Of a stretch of 51,221 nt of DNA, positions 25,864-34,217 are shown piece by piece (the first letter of the stretch is position 1; each line of letters begins with the position of its first letter). The notes below the pieces were generated by a model that was given only the letters and a program-made list of their open reading frames with translations, did not search any database and had not been told where the DNA came from. This stretch comes from Parageobacillus thermantarcticus (GTDB lineage: Bacteria; Bacillota; Bacilli; Bacillales; Anoxybacillaceae), in assembly GCF_900111865.1 (NCBI RefSeq), contig NZ_FOJS01000010.1, forward strand, positions 1 to 51,221, in the 5' to 3' direction. A program made the position numbers and the translations under genes.

Positions 25864-26200
25864 ATGAAAAAGGTATATTCAATCGGCGAGTTTGCGAAAA
25901 AAACGGGCCAAACAATACGGACGCTTCACTATTATGACGAAATAGGGATTTTGAAGCCGTCGCATGTATCGAGTTCTGGACGCCGATTTTATAGCGAAGA
26001 TGAGATCATTACATTACAAAAGATTGTGGCCTTGAAGTTTCTTGGCTTTTCCCTTGAAGAAATTAAACGTTTTATGCAAGAAGAGAAATGGGATTTAAAA
26101 GAATCGCTTGCTTTTCAAAGAAGAAGAGGAATGGGTGGCAAAAGCGGTGGAAATATTTCTAGAGAAAGAAGGAGTAGATTTGCGTGAAGAAGAATCATAG
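25864..26200 (+). pseudogene. MerR-family regulator, frameshifted and probably internally deleted
   Basis: The frame from ATG 25864 encodes a good MerR DNA-binding domain (VYSIGEFAKKTGQTIRTLHY...GRRFYSEDEIITLQKIVALKFLGFSLEEIKRFM), then turns into low-quality sequence after KESLAFQ and stops at 26187. From that point the neighbouring frame reads EEEEWVAKAVEIFLEKEGVD and ends LREEES with TAG at 26200. That reads like the C-terminal helix of a TipA/Mta-type effector domain. The central roughly 100-150 residues of such regulators are missing. The likely history is deletion plus frameshift of the regulator of the downstream exporter, leaving a free DNA-binding domain of about 107 aa. The alternative is a genuine short MerR protein. 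Confidence 0.6.
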
Positions 26201-27935
26201 CATGCCTTTAGACAATTGGAAGCCTTTCTGGGAGTTAATCAAGAGCACGAATCCGCCAAAATGGATTTTTGTTACTGCTATTATTCTTAGTTTGATTGAG
26301 ACAGGGGTTGGGCTCATTGTACCATGGTTTACGAAATCTCTTGTTGACCAGATTGCTGCATCTGCGATAGAACCATCCATCATTATTTTACTTGCTGCTT
26401 CATTTATTGCGCAAACGATCACTTCCGGCTTTTCTTACTACTTCCTCACTTATATTGGGGAATATGTGGTGGCGGCGATTCGTAAAAAGCTTTGGAATCA
26501 AGTTTTATTATTGCCTGTCCCTTTTTTTGATAAGCACCAATCTGGAGAGACGATGAGCCGGATCATTCAGGATACCAACACGGTGAAAATGCTGATCACT
26601 CAACATTTAGTTACATTTCTGACCGGATTTATTTCAGTTGCAGGGGCTGTTAGCATCCTGCTTATTATCGACTGGAAAATGACCCTTATGATGGTGACGG
26701 CTGTCCCAGTTTCCATCCTGATTCTCTGGCCGCTTGGGCAAAAAATGTACAAAATTTCAAAAGCCACCCAAGATGAAATGGCCAGTTTTTCAGCGAATCT
26801 TGGCAGAGTGTTATCCGATATTCGTCTTGTTAAAGCTTATTGCGCGGAAAAAGAGGAGCAAAAAAACGGGGAACTAGGGATTTTTCATTTGTTTCAATTT
26901 GGGCTGAAAGAAGCGAGAATCCAAGCTGTCATTTCCCCGTTTATGACATTTGTGATGATGCTCGTTTTAGTCATTTTAATGGGGTATGGCGGCGTTCGTG
27001 TGGCCTCAGGTACGCTTTCATCCGGCTCTCTTGTCGCCATCATTATTTACATGGTTCAAATTGTTGTTCCGTTTAGTCAGATGGCTGCATTTTTCACTTC
27101 ATTTCAAAAAGCGATGGGCGCAACAGAGCGAATCCAGCGCATTTTGTCCTTAGAGAGAGAACCAAGCGGCAGTTTGCCTGCGGTGCCAAACTATAAGCAA
27201 GACATCCATTTTCGCAATGTTTCCTTTTCTTATAAAAAGGGAGAACCTGTCCTCAAACAAATAACGCTCACTATCCCTTCCGGAAAAACTACAGCTATCG
27301 TTGGTCCGAGCGGCAGTGGAAAAACGACATTGTTTGCTTTGCTAGAGCGATTTTACACTCCCGATGAAGGCGAAATATTGTTTGGGGAAACTAATATTGA
27401 AGATTTTCATTTACATTCGTGGCGCAGTCAAATCGGTTATGTCTCCCAAGAAAGCCCAATGATGTCAGGAACGATACGCGACAACATTTGCTATGGGCTA
27501 AATAGAGACGTGTCCGATGAAGAGATAGAACGGGCAGCCAAACTGGCAAATGCAGCGGAATTTATCGAGCGGCTTCCAAACCGATATTTGACGGAAGTCG
27601 GGGAACGGGGAATCAAATTGTCAGGCGGACAGCGGCAGAGAATCGCCATTGCCCGCGCTCTTATCCGCAATCCAAAAATTCTTCTCCTTGATGAAGCAAC
27701 CTCAAACCTAGACAGCTCATCGGAAGTTCTTGTTCAAAAGGCCTTGCAGCGGCTAATGGAAGGAAGAACAACACTTGTCATTGCTCATCGGCTTTCGACC
27801 GTTGTTAACGCAGACCAAATCGTTGTATTAGAGAATGGGACCGTCACTGGGATTGGAACACACAGCGAATTGCTGCAAACCCATCCGCTCTACAGAGAAC
27901 TGGCCGAACAACAACTACAAACAATGTCAGAGTAA
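26184..27935 (+). CDS. BmrA-like multidrug ABC exporter (half-transporter)
   Basis: A 583-aa homodimeric type IV exporter: a six-helix membrane domain (about 1-325) fused to a nucleotide-binding domain. Walker A is GPSGSGKTT near residue 373, the signature is LSGGQRQRIAIARAL and Walker B is ILLLDEATS. The YVSQESPMMSGTIRDNICYG block and the whole N-terminal layout resemble B. subtilis BmrA/YvcC, a drug exporter. The start is GTG 26184 after GAAGGAG. The gene overlaps the end of the broken MerR gene, so it may be constitutive or read from the MerR promoter. Substrate is unknown. Confidence 0.9.
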   Translation: MKKNHSMPLDNWKPFWELIKSTNPPKWIFVTAIILSLIETGVGLIVPWFTKSLVDQIAASAIEPSIIILLAASFIAQTITSGFSYYFLTYIGEYVVAAIRKKLWNQVLLLPVPFFDKHQSGETMSRIIQDTNTVKMLITQHLVTFLTGFISVAGAVSILLIIDWKMTLMMVTAVPVSILILWPLGQKMYKISKATQDEMASFSANLGRVLSDIRLVKAYCAEKEEQKNGELGIFHLFQFGLKEARIQAVISPFMTFVMMLVLVILMGYGGVRVASGTLSSGSLVAIIIYMVQIVVPFSQMAAFFTSFQKAMGATERIQRILSLEREPSGSLPAVPNYKQDIHFRNVSFSYKKGEPVLKQITLTIPSGKTTAIVGPSGSGKTTLFALLERFYTPDEGEILFGETNIEDFHLHSWRSQIGYVSQESPMMSGTIRDNICYGLNRDVSDEEIERAAKLANAAEFIERLPNRYLTEVGERGIKLSGGQRQRIAIARALIRNPKILLLDEATSNLDSSSEVLVQKALQRLMEGRTTLVIAHRLSTVVNADQIVVLENGTVTGIGTHSELLQTHPLYRELAEQQLQTMSE

Positions 27936-27952
27936 ACAAAAAATAAATTTTT

Positions 27953-28135
27953 TTGGGGCGTGACGGGTGCGACTTCGCGATGAGTTTACGAAACATTTAT
28001 CGTCCGGTTGAAAAAGACGGGATTGTAGAAATGCAGATTATCGCGATCGGACCGAGAGATCGCAATGAAGTGCATGAAATGGCAAAATCGAGACTTCATC
28101 TCTTTTTTGAAGAAGTTCAACAACGTGAAAGATAA
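27953..28135 (+). pseudogene. RelE/ParE-like toxin, C-terminal fragment
   Basis: An open frame of 60 codons whose readable part, SLRNIYRPVEKDGIVEMQII followed by AIGPRDRNEVHEMAKSRL, resembles the C-terminal half of RelE/ParE-superfamily toxins (the R-x-IYR-VE...AIG-RD-x-EVY pattern). The N-terminal half and any antitoxin gene are missing, and no clear Shine-Dalgarno precedes the ATG at 27980. It is most likely a remnant. If translated it would be a 51-aa peptide of unknown activity. Confidence 0.4.
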
Positions 28136-28240
28136 TTTGAATTCTTCCCACAATACGTAGGGAGGGTATTTATTTTTTAAAGCCCCTCTATTTTAGCGGA
28201 GCAACAATTATTGTGATTTGATTTACAATATCCTGTCATT

Positions 28241-28283
28241 TCGTGTCGATACTCCGTCAAAAAATGGCGGGGTTCCGACACGA
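28241..28283. repeat. 43-nt imperfect palindrome
   Basis: TCGTGTCG (28241-28248) pairs with CGACACGA (28276-28283). An inner CTCCGTC pairs with GGCGGGG (with G-U pairs) across an A-rich loop. The 27936-28341 interval otherwise holds only the toxin-like fragment. No T tract follows, so the element may be a REP-like or small mobile palindrome, or a regulatory RNA structure upstream of the DUF5367 gene. Confidence 0.6.
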
Positions 28284-28341
28284 TGTTGGCGGTGAAGGAA
28301 CAAGGGATCATAAATATAATTGAGTATAGGGAGTGTTGATC

Positions 28342-28716
28342 GTGTATTTTCTTATTTGGGGCTTTCTTGTCTGGTTAGGAGCAACCCTCATTTTCCGGTT
28401 TTTTGGACATTTTTTCTTCCATCCGGAAAACGCTTTACTTCTTCTTCTGTCCTATCTGCTTGTTGTTCCGTTTATTTTTTTATTAACCTATCCGCTATAC
28501 AAGCTTAAAGACTTGACAAAAGAGGAACGTTTAAAAGCCGCTATGTTTATTGTGCTTCCCGGCATGTTCATTGATACGGTTGTGTTAGTTATCTTTCCAG
28601 ATGTGTTTACGAATTTACCTGTGCAATCCGATCGGTATTTTGGTTCTTGGTTATTATGGGCGTACAGTTTGATTTTGGTAACGGGTCTTCCGTTAAAAAA
28701 GCGAGAGGGACGGTGA
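28342..28716 (+). CDS. DUF5367-like integral membrane protein
   Basis: A 124-aa very hydrophobic protein with four predicted membrane helices: YFLIWGFLVWLGATLIF, LLLLLSYLLVVPFIFLLT, MFIVLPGMFIDTVVLVIF and WLLWAYSLILVTGL. It ends in the basic KKREGR. The pattern is that of the uncharacterised DUF5367 family. GTG 28342 is chosen because AGGGAG lies 8 nt before it; a GTG at 28333 overlaps that site. Function is unknown. Confidence 0.7.
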   Translation: MYFLIWGFLVWLGATLIFRFFGHFFFHPENALLLLLSYLLVVPFIFLLTYPLYKLKDLTKEERLKAAMFIVLPGMFIDTVVLVIFPDVFTNLPVQSDRYFGSWLLWAYSLILVTGLPLKKREGR

Positions 28717-28719
28717 CAA

Positions 28720-28806
28720 ATGAAAAAATGTTTAAAATGTTTGTCTGACCGTTTTACAGGCTTTGGGGTAGTAATGCTGCGGAATATTATGAAAGCAGGG
28801 GGATAA
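28720..28806 (+). CDS. possible 28-aa peptide with a CxxC pair
   Basis: ATG 28720 to TAA 28806 encodes MKKCLKCLSDRFTGFGVVML followed by RNIMKAGG. It lies between the DUF5367 gene (3-nt gap) and the erythromycin-esterase gene (4-nt gap), with a purine-rich GAGAGGGACGG upstream. No family was recognised. It may be a real small gene or chance. Confidence 0.25.
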   Translation: MKKCLKCLSDRFTGFGVVMLRNIMKAGG

Positions 28807-28810
28807 ACAC

Positions 28811-30034
28811 ATGTTTCACCGTAAAAATAATATTTCTTCTGAAATCGATTGGCTAAAAGATCACACGTACAGTATACAATTGCATGAATTCGATGATCAT
28901 TCCGATTTGAATTTTTTAAAAACTTTACTGCAGAATAAACGGATCGTTTTTTTGGGAGAGAATGGCCACGGTGTGGCAGAGCATAGCCAGATTAAAACAA
29001 AGATGATTAAGTACTTACATAAAGAATTGGGGTTTCGAGTTTTAGCATTCGAAAGCAGCTTCAGTGACTGCAGCTTATGCTTTTATCAACAAGATCAACT
29101 GGATATAAGGCAATGGATGAAACATTCGTTGTTTAAAGTCTGGCATACGGTGGAAGTAGAGACGCTCTTTCATTATATGAAGGAAACACAATTATCTGAT
29201 CAACCTCTCATCCTAACAGGATTGGATATTCAGCCCACCTCGAACGATCATATTACTGGCAAGTTTTTGTCAAAAATGTTTTCAAATATGGATAAGGCCT
29301 TTGGAGAGAAAATAGTAGAGTTGGAACAAGAAATGCTTTACCAATATGTAAATTCCCGTAATCCGTCAATTTCCAAAAAGGAACGTAAGCGAAAATGCAA
29401 AGAATTGATGAAGCTTTATCAAGAATTCCTTCTTTTATTGGATGAAAACAGTCTTGAATTACAAAATAAGTTTGGAAAAGACGTTTTTTTGCTTGTGAAC
29501 AGAATTTTGCAAAACCGAATGTCCCTCATGCAGATGATCTCTTCCCACTTCATGAAAGCGATAAAAATCCGAAATAAGGCAATGGCTGAAAATATTTTGT
29601 GGCTGGCACAAGAGATGTTTCCTAATGAAAAGATAATAATATGGGCGCACAATGGGCATATAATGAAGCAATCTAGGAGATTACTAGGGTTTCTATCGAC
29701 ATTTTCTTATTTACCTCCCGAAATCAAGGAATTCTCCTATACCATTGGCTTCTTTATGTATAGTGGACAAGCAGCGGAAAATAATCGCAGTGTATATGAA
29801 GTACAGCAACCTGATCAAGACAGCATCGAGTTTCGAATCAAGCAAGTAGGACATGAAATTGGCTTTTTAGATATCTCGCAGCAAAGAAAAGTGCCCCAAA
29901 ACCGTTGGCTTTTCAAGCATACTTACACAATGCATGAAGGAAAGCAATTAAGTCTTATCAAACCTAGCGCTTGTTATGACGGGCTTGTCGTTTGTGCGAA
30001 AACATCTTCTCCAAAGTACATCAATCTAAACTAA
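28811..30034 (+). CDS. erythromycin esterase family protein
   Basis: A 407-aa homologue of EreA/EreB. The conserved FLGENGHGVAEH (about residues 49-60; GE-x-x-HG in the family) and LAFESSFSDC are near the N-terminus. A WAHNGHI motif near residue 280 corresponds to the W-AHN-GH box. EreB-type enzymes open the macrolide lactone, but many Bacillus members have no proven antibiotic activity. GGGGGA precedes ATG 28811. Codon use is more AT-rich than the pur genes, in line with an accessory gene. Confidence 0.85.
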   Translation: MFHRKNNISSEIDWLKDHTYSIQLHEFDDHSDLNFLKTLLQNKRIVFLGENGHGVAEHSQIKTKMIKYLHKELGFRVLAFESSFSDCSLCFYQQDQLDIRQWMKHSLFKVWHTVEVETLFHYMKETQLSDQPLILTGLDIQPTSNDHITGKFLSKMFSNMDKAFGEKIVELEQEMLYQYVNSRNPSISKKERKRKCKELMKLYQEFLLLLDENSLELQNKFGKDVFLLVNRILQNRMSLMQMISSHFMKAIKIRNKAMAENILWLAQEMFPNEKIIIWAHNGHIMKQSRRLLGFLSTFSYLPPEIKEFSYTIGFFMYSGQAAENNRSVYEVQQPDQDSIEFRIKQVGHEIGFLDISQQRKVPQNRWLFKHTYTMHEGKQLSLIKPSACYDGLVVCAKTSSPKYINLN

Positions 30035-30163
30035 AGAAGTTTTCCATAAAAACATTGAAGATGAAATTGGTAATAGGAAATATAATGTTCTCCTTTTCAT
30101 TCGTTTAGCGATATTGTTTTTCCATGCTGCGCGATGTGCATAAAAATATGGAGGAATATGTAA

Positions 30164-30733
30164 ATGAATGAAAAAGAGATAGTACACGATAGACACAAAG
30201 GAAATGATGACGCAAAAAAAGGAAACAGCAAAGTAAATATTTACAAAATTTTATGTTTCCTTCCAATCGTATTTGCCATTCATAATATGGAGAAACTCCT
30301 TTTTCTTGAGGAATGGGCAAAAGAGGTGTTCGCTGGCCGTTCATGGAAGTTTTTTGTGAGGTTGTACGAGCTTCCTAATTTAGCGGTTGCCATGCTTTTG
30401 CTTACATTGACGGTCAGCATTGTCGTCTGGATGGAATATAAGAAACGCCATCGCATCACGCTTCATTGCACTGTATTTTGCGCATGTTTGCTTCTTGTAA
30501 ACGGAATAGTCCATGTCGGCCAGTTTTTCTTATATAGCAGTTATGTCCCGGGGTTGATTTCTGCGGTGCTGCTGATGATTCCTTATATGGTATATTTCCT
30601 TTGGTTGTTAGCAGAAAACCGCTGCATCAGCGTAAAGCAAATCGCGAAGTACCTCGTCATTAGCATCGTTGCAATGAATCCGCTTATTATTTTCTTAATC
30701 ATATCGAGGCTTATCATTTTTCCTTTCATGTGA
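30164..30733 (+). CDS. HXXEE-domain membrane protein
   Basis: A 189-aa protein with a charged N-terminus (about 25 aa) and five predicted helices. FAIHNMEKLLFLEEWA, with its His and acidic residues, matches the first motif of HXXEE-domain proteins. Two later helices carry HCTVFCACLLLVNGIVHVGQF and a terminal YLVISIVAMNPLIIFLIISR segment. The family has no established function. ATG 30164 follows ATGGAGGAA. Confidence 0.7.
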   Translation: MNEKEIVHDRHKGNDDAKKGNSKVNIYKILCFLPIVFAIHNMEKLLFLEEWAKEVFAGRSWKFFVRLYELPNLAVAMLLLTLTVSIVVWMEYKKRHRITLHCTVFCACLLLVNGIVHVGQFFLYSSYVPGLISAVLLMIPYMVYFLWLLAENRCISVKQIAKYLVISIVAMNPLIIFLIISRLIIFPFM

Positions 30734-30783
30734 TGTAATATTCGCTTTTGTCAAACATGGAAGCCGTTTTGATTAATGAAATG

Positions 30784-31575
30784 TTATACAAAGTGATAGA
30801 TCGCGTTTTTTATATGGACAATTTTATTTTCCGGCATTCCGGTGATTCCACATAAAAACGGACGGTTGATGAGCGCGCTGTCGACGGCGGTGAGGCTTTT
30901 TTCCTCATACAAGCGGATCGCTATGTTTCCGATCGGAAGTTCGGAATAGGTGCCAAATTCATCGCTACTTTCCGTTATAACATGGCGGGGTATATCGAAT
31001 AAATGGCGATATTTTTGCAGTGACTTGTCAAGGTCGCTTGCATTCATCCCAATATATGAAAGGGACGGGGTTCCGATGCTGTGTTGCATGAGAGGGGCGA
31101 TTTCGTTAGCGCGGACTTCTTCCGGTTCGCTCCATTGGATAAAAAACGGATAGCGGCATGTGTTATCTTGTTCGTCCTCGATAAACAGCATCGACCAGCT
31201 TAATATTTTGCCATCCTCACGTTTTCGGCTTCCGGAAAACGGCCCAATCGGCTTTAGTCCTTTTGCCTGAATGTGGGCGATGGCAGCATCGATATCGTCC
31301 GTGCGGAATGCCAATTGCGAAAAGCCTTCTCCTTTATGGGAGTCCGCGACGATTTGTTGGATTAATACGTTGTCGGAAGCTTTCGCTTTATCAAAGTCCG
31401 TAAAGCCGATCCATTCAATGTACCGCAGTCCGGTAAAGTGGTTTAGACAGTTATACGTCCCCCAAGAAGGATGATTTCCTCCGTTTATAGCATGAAATCC
31501 AATAAGCTGAAACGCGGTTTTCGCTTCTTCTGGTTTTTCCGTATAGTGAACGATATGATCAAATGTGACATTCAT
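30784..31575 (-). CDS. VOC-superfamily (glyoxalase-3-like) protein
   Basis: A 263-aa protein beginning MNVTFDHIVHYTEKPEEA, where the His in FDHIVHYT is at the usual metal-ligand position of vicinal-oxygen-chelate proteins. Two beta-alpha-beta-beta-beta modules are suggested: residues about 1-125 and a second starting at PSLSYIGMNASDL. The fold fits Glyoxalase_3-type proteins; no substrate can be assigned. The ribosome site on the minus strand is AAGGTG. It is convergent with the HXXEE gene. Confidence 0.78.
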   Translation of the reverse strand: MNVTFDHIVHYTEKPEEAKTAFQLIGFHAINGGNHPSWGTYNCLNHFTGLRYIEWIGFTDFDKAKASDNVLIQQIVADSHKGEGFSQLAFRTDDIDAAIAHIQAKGLKPIGPFSGSRKREDGKILSWSMLFIEDEQDNTCRYPFFIQWSEPEEVRANEIAPLMQHSIGTPSLSYIGMNASDLDKSLQKYRHLFDIPRHVITESSDEFGTYSELPIGNIAIRLYEEKSLTAVDSALINRPFLCGITGMPENKIVHIKNAIYHFV

Positions 31576-31602
31576 GTTTGTTTCACCTTTTTAACAAAAA
31601 TC

Positions 31603-32247
31603 TTAAAACAGCCTGTTTTTTATTTTATATAGCTCTCGCTCGTTCGCCGCCGTTTTATGAACGGCAAAATCGACATCAAGCTGAATGTTGTCTAACCGTT
31701 CGTTCAGTTGCTGGTAATGGGAATCTACTTTTTCCTCGAGTTCATGAAGGCTTTGTTTGAGAGAAGCGATTTCACCGTGGATGCTGTGTACGTCCGTTGC
31801 GAGGGCTTCGAGTTTGGCATCTGTTTCATCTTGGCGGTGAAGAAGTGCCGTCATTAGTTCGTTCAGTTCCTTTAGTCCGGATTTCAAATAAGTTTGTTCT
31901 TCTTCTAATCGTTTTTGCCCTTGGAGCAACATTCGTTGTTCTTGTCGGATAGCTTGTTGTTCTTGACGAATTGTTTGCTGTTCTTGTCGGATAGCTTGCT
32001 GTTCTTGGCGAATTGTTTGCTGTTCTTGCCGGATAGCCTGCTGTTCTTGGCGAATTGTTTGTTGTTCTTGCCGGATAGCTTGCTGCTCTTGCCGAATTGT
32101 TTGTTGTTCTTTTCGGATAGATTCTTGTTCTTTTCGGATAGTCAGCTGTTCTTCCTCTAACCGTTTTTGCCCTTCGACAAGATAATGCAGCGTGCCTTCG
32201 ATATTGCCAAGCCTGTCAAGCACTTGCAGGAGAATCGCTTCGTTCAT
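31603..32247 (-). CDS. repeat-rich coiled-coil protein
   Basis: A 214-aa protein dominated by a tandem heptad repeat (IRQEQQT/IRQEQQA) at about residues 42-100. The DNA repeats with it as alternating CTTGCCGGATAGC and CTTGGCGAATTGT blocks on the plus strand. Flanking regions are also helical: NEAILLQVLDRLGNIEGTLH at the start, and a C-terminal coiled coil ending NERELYKIKNRLF. ATG 32247 follows GGAGG. No function is known. The repeat number is probably variable between strains. It resembles in design the gene at 37650-38300. Confidence 0.75.
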   Translation of the reverse strand: MNEAILLQVLDRLGNIEGTLHYLVEGQKRLEEEQLTIRKEQESIRKEQQTIRQEQQAIRQEQQTIRQEQQAIRQEQQTIRQEQQAIRQEQQTIRQEQQAIRQEQRMLLQGQKRLEEEQTYLKSGLKELNELMTALLHRQDETDAKLEALATDVHSIHGEIASLKQSLHELEEKVDSHYQQLNERLDNIQLDVDFAVHKTAANERELYKIKNRLF

Positions 32248-32368
32248 AAAAATCCTCCATTTCACGCCTGATTTAGCTATTTGAAGTAATCATAGCACAT
32301 ATGTTCGTTTTTATCAATAATATAGACGAAAGCCAATTTTATATCTTGTACAGAACATACGGCAAATG

Positions 32369-32398
32369 TTGCTTCATTCAATGAAAGTTTGGTATCAT
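32369..32398 (+). promoter_or_regulatory. putative gatCAB promoter
   Basis: TTGCTT (32369-32374), an 18-nt spacer and TATCAT (32393-32398) lie about 40 nt upstream of gatC. Both boxes are moderate matches to sigma-A. Confidence 0.4.
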
Positions 32399-32439
32399 CA
32401 TAGTATTGTGATAGGTCGAACTCATTGGAGGTGAAAAAG

Positions 32440-32730
32440 ATGTCGAGAATTTCCATCGAACAAGTCAAACATGTGGCGCATTTGGCGCGTTTGGCGATTA
32501 CCGACGAAGAAGCGGAAATGTTTACAAAACAGTTAGACGCGATTATTACGTTTGCTGAACAATTAAATGAGCTCGATACAGAAAACGTTCCGCCAACCTC
32601 GCACGTCTTGGATATGAAAAACGTCATGCGCGAAGATGTGCCGACACCGGGGCTTCCGCGCGAAGAAGTGTTGAAAAACGCTCCGGACCACCAAGGCGGG
32701 CAATTCCGCGTACCAGCGATTTTAGAGTAA
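32440..32730 (+). CDS. gatC: Asp-tRNA(Asn)/Glu-tRNA(Gln) amidotransferase subunit C
   Basis: A 96-aa GatC, the linker subunit that stabilises the GatA-GatB complex. It begins [20 protein letters not shown] and ends with the conserved [20 protein letters not shown]-type tail. ATG 32440 follows TTGGAGGTG; an in-frame upstream codon at 32425 lacks a site. It is the first of three tightly spaced genes. Confidence 0.96.
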   Translation: MSRISIEQVKHVAHLARLAITDEEAEMFTKQLDAIITFAEQLNELDTENVPPTSHVLDMKNVMREDVPTPGLPREEVLKNAPDHQGGQFRVPAILE

Positions 32731-32743
32731 GGAGGGGGAAGCA

Positions 32744-34204
32744 ATGTCATTATTTGACCATAAAATTTCCGAATTACATACCCTTTTACAAAAAAAAGAA
32801 ATTTCGGTATCAGATTTAGTCGATGAATCGTTCCGCCGCATTGGCGAAGTGGAAGACAAAGTGCAAGCGTTTTTGACGCTAAATGAAGAAAACGCGCGCG
32901 CGAAAGCGAAAGAGTTAGATGACAAGCTGGCGAAGGAAGAAAACGATTTTGGGATGCTTTTTGGCATACCGATCGGCATTAAAGACAACATTGTCACGAA
33001 AGGACTTCGCACGACATGCGCAAGCAAAATTTTGTACAACTTTGACCCGATTTATGACGCAACAGTCATGGAGCGCTTGAACGAAGCTGGCACGATTACA
33101 GTTGGAAAATTGAACATGGACGAGTTTGCGATGGGGTCTTCCACGGAAAACTCCGGTTTTCGACTCACTCGCAACCCTTGGGATTTGGAGCGCGTACCAG
33201 GTGGCTCGAGCGGCGGTTCCGCTGCGGCGGTAGCGGCAGGAGAAGTGCCGTTTGCCTTAGGTTCGGATACAGGGGGTTCGATTCGCCAGCCAGCGGCGTT
33301 CTGCGGCGTTGTTGGCTTGAAGCCAACGTATGGACGCGTATCGCGCTTCGGGCTTGTCGCGTTTGCCTCTTCGCTTGATCAAATCGGACCAATTACGCGT
33401 ACTGTTGAAGACAACGCCTATTTATTGCAGGTGATCGCTGGTTTAGATCCAATGGATTCGACATCGGCAAACGTGGAAGTGCCAAATTATGTTGCGGCGC
33501 TTACCGGCGATATTAAAGGATTAAAAATTGCCGTGCCGAAAGAATATTTAGGCGAAGGCGTAGCGAAAGAAGTTCGCCAATCTGTGCTTGATGCATTAAA
33601 AGTGTTGGAAAAACTAGGAGCGGCATGGGAAGAAGTATCGCTTCCGCACTCGAAGTATGCGCTAGCGACTTACTATTTGCTTTCTTCTTCGGAAGCGTCG
33701 GCGAACCTTGCCCGTTTTGACGGAGTGCGTTACGGCTATCGTGCGGATAACGCGAAAAACTTAATCGATATGTATAAACAAACGCGCAGCGAAGGCTTCG
33801 GCAACGAAGTAAAACGCCGCATCATGCTTGGTACGTTCGCGTTAAGTGCCGGATATTATGATGCGTATTACAAAAAAGCGCAAAAAGTGCGGACATTAAT
33901 CAAACAAGACTTCGAAAAAGTATTTGAAAAATACGATGTCATTGTTGGACCGACGACACCGACGCCAGCGTTTAAAATCGGTGAAAAAACACACGATCCG
34001 TTAACGATGTACGCAAACGACATTTTAACGATTCCGGTCAACCTTGCCGGCGTTCCTGGCATTTCCGTGCCGTGCGGTTTTGTGAACGGCTTGCCGGTCG
34101 GCTTGCAAATCATCGGTAAACATTTTGATGAGAGCACGATTTACCGCGTTGCCCACGCGTTCGAGCAAGCGACAGACTACCATAAACAAAAACCAGCGCT
34201 ATAA
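32744..34204 (+). CDS. gatA: Asp-tRNA(Asn)/Glu-tRNA(Gln) amidotransferase subunit A
   Basis: A 486-aa amidase-signature enzyme that frees ammonia from glutamine for tRNA-dependent amidation. The Ser-cisSer-Lys triad is visible: Lys79 in [10 protein letters not shown], Ser154 in [11 protein letters not shown] and Ser178 in [20 protein letters not shown] lies before ATG 32744, 13 nt after gatC. Cytoplasmic; it channels ammonia to GatB. Confidence 0.97.
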   Translation: MSLFDHKISELHTLLQKKEISVSDLVDESFRRIGEVEDKVQAFLTLNEENARAKAKELDDKLAKEENDFGMLFGIPIGIKDNIVTKGLRTTCASKILYNFDPIYDATVMERLNEAGTITVGKLNMDEFAMGSSTENSGFRLTRNPWDLERVPGGSSGGSAAAVAAGEVPFALGSDTGGSIRQPAAFCGVVGLKPTYGRVSRFGLVAFASSLDQIGPITRTVEDNAYLLQVIAGLDPMDSTSANVEVPNYVAALTGDIKGLKIAVPKEYLGEGVAKEVRQSVLDALKVLEKLGAAWEEVSLPHSKYALATYYLLSSSEASANLARFDGVRYGYRADNAKNLIDMYKQTRSEGFGNEVKRRIMLGTFALSAGYYDAYYKKAQKVRTLIKQDFEKVFEKYDVIVGPTTPTPAFKIGEKTHDPLTMYANDILTIPVNLAGVPGISVPCGFVNGLPVGLQIIGKHFDESTIYRVAHAFEQATDYHKQKPAL

Positions 34205-34217
34205 GGGGGGAAACATG

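Noticed and set aside
31915-32160. 81-aa Leu/Phe-rich ORF on the plus strand
   Set aside because: It is antisense to the IRQEQQ repeat region.
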